Shown here one piece after another: positions 19,656-30,200 of a stretch of DNA of 64,000 nucleotides. The DNA comes from Eutreptiella sp. 'Long Island Sound 2002' (Eukaryota > Euglenozoa > Euglenophyceae > Eutreptiales > Eutreptiaceae). The notes under the pieces were generated by a model. That model searched no databases, was not told the origin of the DNA, and saw nothing but the letters and a program-made list of their open reading frames with translations. Position 1 is the first letter of the stretch, and every line of letters begins with the position of its first letter. Position numbers and translations under genes: made by a program. The stretch lies in contig OZ038381.1 of assembly GCA_964036045.1 (NCBI GenBank), positions 109,125,367 to 109,189,366 on the forward strand. The letters are read 5' to 3'.

Positions 19656-20151
19656 TTTGTTTTTGCTCCACTGAAAGCAGAGATGGTTTTTTTTCGAAAC
19701 AAAAGGCTTTTTGTCTATGTTCATGAGAGAAAGCAGTAAAATTTGGTGACAGGGGGAGCATTGTACATTTGCATTTAGAAACAACAACGTTGGATGGCAG
19801 GGAATAAGTGAAAGGGGCGAAATGATCAAATACATTGATGGGAGTGTCACAGACACATTGTTTCTACAAACAACGCTGTAAAACAGATCAAGCGCATGAT
19901 TTTGATTTCCATCGGGCAGTTGGTGGAGAAACTGGTTTTGCACCCCCAAGCTTAGGAGTGGCGTGCACATTGCTGGTTTTGCTTTGCATAACCTCATGAA
20001 GATTTTTAGCCAATTTGACCATCTTTTTATGGCATGTTTAGTTGTAGTTCACGTTCCGGCAACTTTTGCCCCAGCTAGGGGAAAACTAGCTAGTCCACTA
20101 CTCCCCCCCCCCCGCCTTCGCCGGGAGGGGGAACACAAAAAGTGAGGGGGG

Positions 20152-20186
20152 GTGGATGCGATGGTGCATGGCACCATCGCATCCAC
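20152..20186. repeat. Perfect 16-bp inverted repeat (hairpin)
   Basis: GTGGATGCGATGGTGC (20152-20167) and its exact complement (20171-20186) flank ATG. CATCGCATCCACTCA and related pieces repeat just downstream. It lies 118 bp outside the left end of the Mutator-like element. The rest of 19656-20294 shows no gene. Confidence 0.85.
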
Positions 20187-20294
20187 TCAAGTATCCACTC
20201 ACTCATCGCATCCACTCAGGTATCCATTCACTTACCTCAGGAAATTGCGCGACTGGGGGGGGGGGGGTTCTGCATGCTTTGAGGGGCGGGAGGG

Positions 20295-20303
20295 GGGTGC
20301 GTG
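20295..20303. repeat. 9-bp target-site duplication of the Mutator-like element, left
   Basis: GGGTGCGTG directly outside the left terminal inverted repeat is identical to 38262-38270. Nine bases is the characteristic duplication length of Mutator-like transposons. Confidence 0.85.
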
Positions 20304-20367
20304 CGCAAGTGTTATCCGGAGAAATGCGTTTTTCCCCGGATAAGGCTTATCCGGAGAAATTTGGCGC
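20304..20367 (+). repeat. Left terminal inverted repeat of the MULE
   Basis: It starts CGCAAGTGTTATCCGGAG and matches the complement of 38198-38261 at 62 of 64 positions. It contains an internal palindrome CGGATAAG-G-CTTATCCG and a second TCCGGAGAAA, so each end can itself fold. Confidence 0.9.
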
Positions 20368-20471
20368 CGCAGCCAGATTTTGGTCAATTTCAGCCCATTA
20401 TAGGACAGTACAGTATATTTTACATTTTCCTACATTTGTATTATTATTACTGTTATTATTCTCTGGTGCAT

Positions 20472-20610
20472 CTGTTAAATTTCAGATGTTAAATTTGTCA
20501 AAATTTGTCTCCTTAGCTTTTAAATTTCAGATTTTACATGTGTCAAAATTTGTCTCCTTAGCCTTTAAATTTCAGGTTTTACATTTGCAAAATTTGTCTC
20601 CTTAGCCTGT
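20472..20610 (+). repeat. Three 46-bp tandem repeats upstream of the transposase
   Basis: Three copies of TTTAAATTTCAG...CAAAATTTGTCTCCTTAGCC lie end to end, just before the transposase ATG at 20620. Each ends in a pyrimidine-rich TTTGTCTCCTTAG that resembles a 3' splice site. The array may be part of the leader or promoter, or be neutral. Confidence 0.75.
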
Positions 20611-20619
20611 TGTTGCAAA

Positions 20620-23195
20620 ATGCAAGCCCATAGCTCCATGAGGGGCAAAAGGCCCAAAATTATTGATGTTGATTTGCTGAGTGATGTATCATCCCGAAAA
20701 TGTCACTCACCTGAATCCCCAAGAATCAAAGAAGAAGAACTTGATGACATTGAAGAGATGCAAGTAGAAGCACAAGTAGAAGAAGATGTCATGGGATTGT
20801 CGGATGCAGAGTCCGATGAAGTTGAGGAGGAGGAGGAGGCCTCCAACGTCTCCTTTAGTGATGACGTTGGTGACCTTGGGGATAGTGAGGGGGAAGAAGA
20901 GGATGTCAAAGAAGAAGACCCTCTCCCTCCTGTTAGGGTGGGTGACACTTTTGGAAAGAATCTTTCCAAAAAAGACATGATCGCGGAGGTATTCTTTTGT
21001 TTTGATCCGTTTTGTAAGGCACTTTTGGCCCTTTCATAACACATGAACCATTTTATTCATATTAGGTCAACAAAAGAGTGGACTATGACTTGCCCACCGG
21101 CACCTCCAACAAAGAATTATACCTGTATTTGCAATGTCCCTATGGTCGGAATTGGCATCCAGACCAACGTGGGGCCAGTGGAGGTGGCGACGTCCAAAAG
21201 GTATGGAGCCGCTTATCGAAACGTTGGAAAAATGTCAATGTGCCGCAAGAGCAACGAAAACTGCCACCTCTGGAGGTAGAAGTTCCGGATGCAGAAGACG
21301 ACACGGACAAGAAGAAGAAGAAAGACACTAAGGAAATTAAAATTAAATGTTCTTGTCGTGTTATTTGCAGCCGTCCTGATGAGGATAGCCCTTGGAAGGT
21401 TACGAAAGCCAACCTAGAACACACGGGGCACACGGTTCCCTCCAAACGAGCACAAGCTCGTGAGAAACGTGTGTTAAAGGAGGAGTGGGTCACAATGATC
21501 AAAGATCATGGACGCCTAGGTCTACCACCGTCCACCAGTTATGAGCTTCTAGAAAAACACTTCGGTGAAGAGTTTTCAAATGCTCTAATTGAGCCCCGTG
21601 ACATTTCAAATGTCTATTACAAACATGGATACAAAGCAGCAACTGACTGTCAAGACCTATTGAATCGGTTGCTTGCTGCCAAAAAGAACGACCCACGTTG
21701 GGTGGTGGTACCTGAGACCGAGCCGGGCACTAACAGGTTGACAAACTTGTTTTGGATGTCCCCAAGCCAAGTGGACATTGCGCAAAGGTTCAACTATCTT
21801 GTTGTGCATGATAACACTTACAATTGTAATCAATTTTTTCACCTCGGCTGCTGCACGACCATTAATGAGCATGGAAAATCTTTGGTCGCCGCTCAGGCAC
21901 TGGTCCTCAGAGAGAGAGACTGTGATTATAATTGGCAGCTGCGCCAATGGTTGAACAATGTCCCCGCAGCCCCAAAAGTGTTAATGACTGACGCAGATGT
22001 AGCATGTGCCAATGCAGTTCGCTCACTGCTCAAGAAAACACGGCATTTGTGATGCATCTGGCACATCATTGAAAACATCCGTAAAAAGTTGCTCCGAAAA
22101 ATGGGCAAGCATAGGTACCAGGCTATGATGGCCCTTTTCCATGATGTGCGCAAAGAGTGCAATGAGCAGAATTTTCAACGCCAATGGAATGCCCTGTTGG
22201 ATGCTTATCCCGACGCGCGAGATTATTTGGAATCAACTTGGGGCAAGGAAAAATATAAATACTGGGCAACCTGCTACCATTGGGAGTGCTTCACCGCCGG
22301 TATTCAGAGTTCTCAAAGGGGGGAGAACACAAACCGGTGGGTGAAAGCCCTATGCACCAAGGTTCGCAAGCGCTGCAACGTGAATAAAATTTTTGATGCT
22401 GTGGAAAGGTTAGTGAAATGCCAAATGCGCACTCAAAACCGTTGCCTCGCGATTGATGACCTCAAAAAAACGGTAACCACGGTTAATAAAGCACTCCCCA
22501 CCGTGATTCCGTTGGTGCAAGCAAGCTTGACCAGCTACGGTTTGCAACGTTTTCTTGTACAAGTAGACATGGGCACTACCATGTACGATGTGTCGTCCTA
22601 CAACCCCCAGACGGTGGAACCCATCCCACCGAATGGGGTGGACCACGCTGTATATGATGGCTCTCCCTCCCATACGTTGGATGGGTTTGTCCCTCCTGCT
22701 GAAGTGCAAGACAGGCGGATGCAAACAGCTACAGTTCGTGTGCTACCCGCTACGGGCTATGCAGGTATGCCTCAGCATCTAGTATTTTTTGACCCCATGG
22801 TTGGTGCCGACGACAACGTCATTGGCTACAGACAGTTTGTCTGCTCTTGCGGTCATGCTCGGTTTGGCCAGCCTTGTCGTCACTACGTCGCTGTGCTTCA
22901 TCGTGGGAGCATTCCCGTGTTCTTCCACATGGGGTTGTTCCACGAACAGTGGTTTGCGGAGCAACAACCCTATGTTCAACAGGTGGAAATGGTGCAACCC
23001 TCGCAACCACACTTGGCTGTAGTGGAAAGCACCATCCACCGCCCAATGCCCACACCCACGGGTGATGTTCCCGCAGTCGACATGCGAGCTACCATCGATG
23101 TAGACGGAACGGCCGGTGCAATGGAGGCCAACGGGGGTCGGTTGTTCAACAACCTTATGGCCATCGCAAAGGCGCATCATCACGGGTGCCGTTGA
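20620..23195 (+). pseudogene. MULE transposase (MURA-type) with one in-frame stop
   Basis: Two exons, 20620-20988 and 21066-23195. Exon 1 is a Glu/Asp-rich N-terminus. Exon 2 starts with a WRKY/FAR1-like finger (C-S-C ... H-T-G-H, about 21346-21430). The MULE DDE domain follows, with D in V-V-H-D-N-T-Y (21809), D in L-M-T-D-A-D (about 21988) and E in R-G-E-N-T-N-R-W (22323). A SWIM zinc finger C-S-C-G-H ... C-R-H lies near 22845-22890. TGA at 22050-22052 interrupts the C-x-W-H-I segment and the frame is open on both sides, so this is one substituted codon. All catalytic residues remain. The protein would cut and join transposon ends at the TIRs. The start is the first ATG after the tandem repeats. 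Confidence 0.85.
20989..21065 (+). other. Intron of the MULE transposase
   Basis: GTATTC ... ATTAG, 77 bp. Removing it joins exon 1 (A-E) to exon 2 (V-N-K-R-V-D-Y-D) in frame, whereas reading through gives a stop within 17 codons. The ends follow the GT-AG rule, direct evidence of a spliceosomal eukaryote. Confidence 0.75.
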
Positions 23196-23691
23196 GGCGG
23201 GTCCGGAGAAGTGTAAGCAAGTAGAGGCTGGTTGGCATGCACTTGCGGCGTCCGTTACCGCACCTCCGCCTTTGCAGTATGCCAATCCTCCCCCCCGTGC
23301 AAAGCGGTCCGCTAGTGCCAAACCGGCCCCACAGGCCAAAAGGCAAAGGAAGGAACCTGTCGCGAAGCTGGCGCCTCCAACCGAGGCCCCTACTCCTCTG
23401 ACGCCTTATCCTGGACCTGTTGGGAGCGCAACTTCCACTCCGTTGCCCACATTGGGCAATGTGGCACTTCCCTTCCCCGCCATGTCGCAGTTGCCCTTGG
23501 CACCGTTGACTTCTCAAATGTTGGATTCCACCCCTGTGGCAATGTCGAGCAACATGTCATTGGGTTTGCCACAGGGAATGCTGTCGCAGTCATATACACA
23601 AGCATTATGGCAACCGACTGCTATGCCCTTGGCACCCACTACTATGCCCGTGCCGTTGCAGATGCAAATGCAGCCACACCTTTCGGGGTAA
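23196..23691 (+). pseudogene. Probable frameshifted C-terminal tail of the MULE transposase
   Basis: Right after the transposase frame stops at 23195, the +1 frame stays open to 23691. It reads Pro/Met/Gln-rich sequence with a basic K-R-S-A-S-A-K ... A-K-R-Q-R-K patch like a nuclear localisation signal. A one-base indel near 23150-23195 would join it to the SWIM domain. Alternatively it is a chance frame. Confidence 0.4.
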
Positions 23692-23824
23692 TACCTTCCA
23701 TCTCAAGTGCAATCCAGTTTGCTTGTGTACATCTACACACGGACTGTTTCTGGGTCTACTGATTCCCTTCGCACAACCCTACCCCCTAAAGACTTACTAT
23801 GGTGCAAACCCCCCCAACCTCCAA

Positions 23825-24449
23825 CCCATAACGGTCCGACCGCTCCTAGCCAGTGTGCGACGGCCTAGCACGGCCATGCATATACAAAAAGTAGACACCT
23901 CAGGCTTTCTAACGGTCCAAACAGATTGGAAAAACTCCACGGTGGCGCCAAGTTACCCCCCCGGTACTTCTGGCAACCTGGTTTTGAAATTTTTTTTTTT
24001 GCCATTTTTGGGACCCACCTGCGACCCATGATGGTCCAACCGCTCCAATCAGGTGTGGAACAGCCTAGCACGACCATGCATATTCAGAAAGTAGACACTT
24101 TGGGCTTTCAAACGGTCCAAACAGATTGGAAAAACTCCACGGTGGCGCCAAGTTACCCCCCCAGTACTTCTGGCAACCAGGTTTTGAAAAAAAGTTTTTT
24201 GCCATTTTTTGGACCAACCTCCGACCCATGATGGTCCGACCGCTCCTAGCCCGTGTGCGACGGCCTAGCACGACCATGCATATTCAAAAAGTAGACACCT
24301 CAGGCTTTCCAACAGTCCAAACAGATTAGAAAAACTCCACGGTGGCGCCAAGTTACCCCCCCGGTACTTCTGCCAACCCGGTTTTGAAAAAACATTTTTT
24401 GCCATTTTTTGGACCCAACTCCGACCCATGATGGTCCGACCGCTCGAAG
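23825..24449. repeat. About 200-bp tandem repeats inside the MULE, left part
   Basis: A unit beginning ATGGTCCGACCGCTCCTAGCC recurs near 23830, 24030, 24230 and 24429. It also contains GGCCTAGCACGACCATGCAT, a GTAGACAC segment, CACGGTGGCGCCAAGTTACC and a poly-T/A tract. Element B1 inserted in the last unit. The matching remainder resumes at 37667. Confidence 0.85.
24446..24449. repeat. Target-site duplication of element B1, left
   Basis: GAAG next to the LTR end, matched by GAAG at 37667-37670. Confidence 0.7.
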
Positions 24450-26815
24450 TAAAGAAGGTCCCTACCAGGACCGGCCCCTGCTGTGCCCCTTCCGCCTGTA
24501 ATCCCTGCTGACTTGCTTCGGATCAATGCTTGCATTTCTCAAAATCCTCAAAGTCCAAGGTCCAAAATCCAAAAATATAGAAAATGTAATCCTCCTTCAA
24601 CCCTGAACATCAACCAGATCCCACAAATACAGCAATAACCCAATTCACAATCCAAATCAGGCTGCGGGCTTTCGTTCAGCACACCGGTATTCCCACGGTG
24701 GCGGGCATGTACAAGAATTGCACCAAGGAAGAAAGCCCTGAAATAGGCATATGAACACAAATAAAGCAAAGTTGGGGAAAGATGGAAACTTATACAATCA
24801 CAGCCATAGACCCCTCATTCCCTGGACTCAAGACCTTCCCTTGACTCACCAACATGATGCCCTGAACCCAGTCCAATAAGATGGTTAAATGTCACATGTC
24901 AAAAGTCATTACATAAACCCCAAAAATGTGTTCACTCCCAAGCCTCTAAATCCTAGCCCAATAGGGGAGGTGGCGTGTCATGGCCTAGAGTGGCACTCAG
25001 GACCATGCCCTACCCTGACATAACCTTGGTTGGACTTGGAGTCGAATGGGCTTAGAGAAATGACCTATGAGTTTGAACTCATAACATGTCAAAAAACTGC
25101 CAATTCACACCATATTGGCCATATATCACATATATGCTCAAAATTGAAGTTACCACTTATCCGAAGGCTCCAAGCATGCATGGAATCGAAGTCTAGTATT
25201 CATGGAGGATATAGACCAAAGGCCAATGCCCATGTACATCCCCATTTTACCCTCGAAACCCCTTCGGATATGGGCGCCACGCACTGCCCAAGTCAGCCCA
25301 TGATCTTGAGACCAATTCTTGTAATCCTTCGTGTGCCAAGCCAAATGGAGTACGCGATCCGGCATATGGTGGTGTTCAACTCCAAAGCATATGCCAACAT
25401 ATGAACAACATACCATGGTTCGACTCTCCATAGGCTTCTTGCTGTTTGCTGACCAGGTAAGTACACAAAACGCAAAAATGAGCAAAAATTGAGGTCAAAA
25501 ACATGAAAATATGACCAAATACAAAGTTGTCATGATAGTATATCTCTATGCTCACCCATGATATCCGCTCATGATTCAATACACAAATGATTGGAACCAT
25601 TTGCGAACAATTCCCCCACTTGGATCCCCAATCGGGCGCATGGAGATACCTTCGCCACTAATATCTACATGCCCCATGACAATGGGAGTGCACTCATGGA
25701 TCTCATTGCCAAACATACCATGAGCAATACATACGCGGTAGACTTGGTCTAGCGCTTTGAATTCCACAATTGAGACATGGGCAAAACCCTTGTCACGTAT
25801 GGCTTCCCATCTCTTCGGCCACACGAAGATATATAACATGGGCGTGAGCACATCAAGACATATACCATGCATATAAAACATACCCTCAAAAGTGGCTCCC
25901 ACCATGATATGCCATGTCCCTCCATTGACATAACTTCACGTTAAAAATACGTAGGAACCCAAGGAAAGTTGCTATGCAACCCCAACACTCATGCGGCACA
26001 CTCGAGAGTCGCATTAAAATATTCGGTTGCACGGTCCAAGAGTTATATATCACTTTATACCCTCTTGACCATTATCCCTTGCTATACCGGGCATGTGTGC
26101 GCACCAAAGGCGTTCGATGCTTCCTAAATTAAGTTGAGACCAAGGCAGTTCCAACCCAACCTTCCTTATTCTCTTTCCTCACACTCGCTCGTAGATATGG
26201 CTCTTCAAAGTGGTCCCACGATTCGCTTTTGTTTCCCTTATATCTCCAAGTCAAATGGGTGGCAAGTATAAGGGAAACCTGATTCGGGCATAGGGAAAGG
26301 AGTATGACCAATCGAAGAAGTCCAAATCAAGTGCGGCGATGTCGAAGTCGAAAATCCGATTTCGACATCGCGAAAAATCCTCATTAAAATTTCGAGTGCT
26401 TATTTAGAGAATTGCGGAAGCAACGAACCCTTTGCTGATGAGATCTGACCCTCCAACGGAATATCCGTCAAAATATCTGGAAATAACAGTTAACCAATCG
26501 GTTAACGCAAAATCGCGAGCCAACTGACAGTCGCCGATACATTGACTATCAGAACGAAAGGCTGAAAAATTACGGAAACATTATGATAATAAAACCCTGT
26601 TGATTCCTGATATTCTGATATATAAATCTCCGCTGGCGGCGCCTCGGTACTGAATATTGCCGCTCATAGCCGCAATGACCAAACCTATCACACTATCACA
26701 TCGGGTTAGGTCAGGTGGATGGGAGAGTATGATATCAGCCAATGGCGGCTTGCCGGCACATAGATACACACCCCAAGTGACCCCAAGATGGCCACGGGGG
26801 TCCGAACCGGCTTCA
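24450..26815 (-). mobile_element. 3' LTR of element B1
   Basis: Read on the minus strand it starts TGAAGCCGGTTCGG after the polypurine tract and ends GGACCTTCTTTA. It aligns without gaps to 35301-37666. It is mostly AT-rich without ORFs, except the last ~85 bp, which repeat the first codons of gag. Confidence 0.95.
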
Positions 26816-26830
26816 CCCCCCTTCTCAGAG
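26816..26830 (-). promoter_or_regulatory. Polypurine tract of element B1
   Basis: On the minus strand CTCTGAGAAGGGGGG precedes the TGAAGCC start of the 3' LTR. The same tract is present in element B2 at 58136-58150. Confidence 0.8.
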
Positions 26831-27208
26831 CGTTGTATCCGCTCGGAAACCAATGAAGAGAGGACGGGAGGACCCCAATGGGCTCCAACCCCCCCCTCCA
26901 TATCCCAAGGACACATGGAGGCCCCACACACGTCGTAGGCGTCCCCCATGCCCCAAGGGAGGGGTGAGGACACTGATACTCAGCGCCCTACGCCATATCC
27001 GGTCTCCACTTGACCTACAACATGGACCAAGGGGATCAAAGATAGAAAAACGTCGTCGGTCGACCTAAATAAGTATACCACAATGCAATATATATGTGGA
27101 GATCGAGTGAAGGGGGTATATGGCCGATAAAGGCCGAAAAATCTCCGGATGAACGCCCTCACTTGTCTCCCCATTCACAGAAACAAACAAAATGCCAAGG
27201 GGGATCCA
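26831..27208 (-). other. 3' untranslated region of element B1
   Basis: 378 bp between the pol stop and the polypurine tract. It is conserved with B2 (58151-58529). No ORF is accepted. It has a GGGGAGACAAG purine run near 27155 that I first mistook for the polypurine tract. Confidence 0.6.
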
Positions 27209-30200
27209 TCACGGTGCTACAGCAGCAACCAAATGGACCAATACGTCCTTGACATCCAAAGAAATATCCTTTTTCTTTAGGTAGTCCATCCAGACCGTGG
27301 TGTACCTCGGCACAAAACTGCTCGGAGGTTCCCACGAGTCCCTGGATGCGGCGAATCCTTTCCAACGGACTTTATAAAGCCTACCCCCAGGCGTCCCCGG
27401 GTCCGGCTTGTCCGCCAGGATCTTCTCAGCGGTGAAGTCGTCGTCCTCACCCTCGTCGTCCGAGTCCACATCGCCGGCCGTGAACTCGAAGGTGACGGGA
27501 CGTCCGCTGGGGTCTGGTACTCGGGGACGAAGCTGGGTATGGTCGCGGTCCAGGATCTTGTTATCCCCCACACGAACCGCATACACATCCTGCCCGACCT
27601 TCCGCACGATTACCCCCGGCACATACCAAGATGCCTGCCGATGCCTGGACAGGACATCCTTGTGGTGCCGCTCCACCCACACGGTGTCTTGAAGAGCATA
27701 CTTCTGGACTTTTCCTTGCTTGAAGTACTTGGCCCTCTTGTCATGCTCGTCCTGAAGTGCCTTGCACACTTTGGCCGCCGTGTCGTCCGCCTCAGCCATC
27801 ATAGCATTCGCATCCCGGGCCACTTTGCCGTGGTTCAACCACGGGAGAGTGCGTGACACTCGATCCCTTAGGAACAGGATGCGATGGGGCGACAGTCCAG
27901 TGGGTCCCGGAAGGTCATGGTACGCTTGGAGCACTCTCCACAGCGAATTGTACCAGTTCCGGCCCGGTTCGTCGATGTGCAACTGGCGGAACTTCTCGAA
28001 CATCTGCCGCCCGGCCACCTCAGCCCGGCCATTCGACCGGCTGTGGTATGCCACTGTCTTGGCATGCCGAATCCCCATGTGCTTGCTCATCGTCTTGAAC
28101 CACGTCCCCACAAATTGACTGCCCCCATCGCTGCAGATGACAGCTGGGACATAGAAAATCGTCAGCCAATGCCTGATCATGGCATTAGCAACGGTCTTGG
28201 CTTGCAGCCCCACTCCATGCTTGTCCTTCTTGTCCTTCTTCTTGGACTTCTTGCCAGGGACCGCCACGATATACCCACTGTGCCTGTCCAGAGCCAGGAT
28301 GACACAGTCATAGGTCTCTCCTTCCACGGTGACCTCAGGCATGGCGAATACATCCATGGCCACGGACCGCATAGGGGCTTCCGGTATAGCCGTGTACACC
28401 GGGTTGCCCGCTGTGGAGTGGTTGGGGCTCTTCGTGGCCCGACACACGGCACAGTCGCTGCAGTACCTGTCCAGGATGGCGTAGTACCCCGGAGGGAACT
28501 TGAAACGCCACTCCAGGTCCTGCTGCATCTTGTCTCGGCCAGGGTGCATGAGCTGGGCATTGTGCCAATGGTCAATGAGCTCCTCCACTCGGTTCTCGGG
28601 CACCAGCAGCTTGTCCTTGAGGAACAACTTGTCGCCATCCTCGGTCAAGCCCTCGGGCCATTCGTCGTCCGACGGGGCGCTCACGGCATTCCAGTACTTG
28701 CTCCAGTACTCGGATGCCGCGTAGTCATCCGACCAGTCCTCTGTGAGCACCGACCTGACTAGCTCTACAGGGGCCACCATCCATTGCTCGAGGGTTTCCT
28801 CTCGAATAGCTTGGACGCGGGCACCCCGGAACTTGGCCAGGTCCGTACGGTTTGCCATCACCACAAAACACTTGACCCCCTCTTGCTCCATGACCTTCTC
28901 CATCTCGATGATGCGCTTGGCCTCCTCGGTCTCCTCGGCGTCGCCATGGCTGGATATGTCCATCCACGCCTTGCCCGCGGGGTAGGCCCATCGACTGAGG
29001 CAATCTGCCACAGTGTTGTCCTTCCCCGGGACGTATACGACGCTGAGGTCGAACTTGGCGAACGTCTCGTGCCATCGGGCCCTCCTTGCCGCTGGTCCTG
29101 AGGGGGTGTCGACGTGCTCCTTGTGCCAGCTCTGCAAGGACTGATGGTCCGTACAAACCACCACCGGTTGCAATCCGATGTGGCCAGACCACTTCCTGAG
29201 CGCACAAACAATGGCGTACGTCTCCTTCTCCCTCGCGGTCCAGGTTCGACGTTGGCCCTCGGCCAGGATCCGACTCCAGAACGCCACGGGAACATGAGTC
29301 CCGTCGTCCCGGACTTGCTCGAGGACTGCCCCCACGGCATAGTCCGAGGCGTCTGTCCGTAGCACGAATCCCTTGTCGGGGTCCACCAGGAACAGCCCCA
29401 ACTGCCCCAGGAGTCGCTCCTTCAGGCTGTTGAACGCATCCTCAGCTTCAGGGGTCCAGGCAAGCTTCTTCTTGCTCCCCTTCCGACCATCGAACTTGCC
29501 CACCTGCAACATCTTGTGCAGCGGCCCTGACAGTTCTGCATACATCCGGACATAGCCCGAATAGTAATTGCAGAACCCCATGAAGGATCGGAGTTCGCTG
29601 ACGGTCTGGGGCTTTTCCCAGTGGTGCAGGGACGCCAGCTTCCCAGGCATGGGACGGCGTTGCCCGTGACCAACCACGTGACCCGCGAACTCCACTTCCT
29701 TCACGAAGAGTGAGGATTTGGTGGGCTTGCACACCATGTTGTGCTTGTCCAACTCGCTGAGCACTCGGCGCAGATCCTTCTCATGCGCGTCGATGAGCTC
29801 GTCCTCAGTCATGTTCTCCGTGCCGGACCCGATGATGATGTCATCCACGAAGGGGTCGGCACAGTCCCGGACAGGACCGAGTAGGTCCTCCATCATGCGC
29901 TGGAAAGCGGCATTGCCATTCTTGGCACCCATAGGCACCACTTTCCACTGCATGGGCCCCAGCGGCGTCGACATCGCTGTGCAGGGCCTGGAGTCCGGGT
30001 GTAGCGGCATCTGGTGGTAACCGTGTTTCAGGTCCAACACCGTGAAAATCCGCTTTTTCTGTTGCTTTTGGAGGATGGAGTCGATCAGGGGAAGCGAGTA
30101 CGAGTCGTGCTCGGTCTGCTCGTTCAAACCTCTGTAATCAACCACCAACCTCCACTCGCCCTTCTCCTTCTTGGGCACGATGAAGGCTGGGCTGGCCCAC

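Noticed and set aside
27150-27161. Purine run followed by TGAGGGCGTT as the B1 polypurine tract and LTR start
   Set aside because: The 5' LTR begins instead with TGATACCGGTTCGG next to the target duplication, which matches the tract at 26816-26830.
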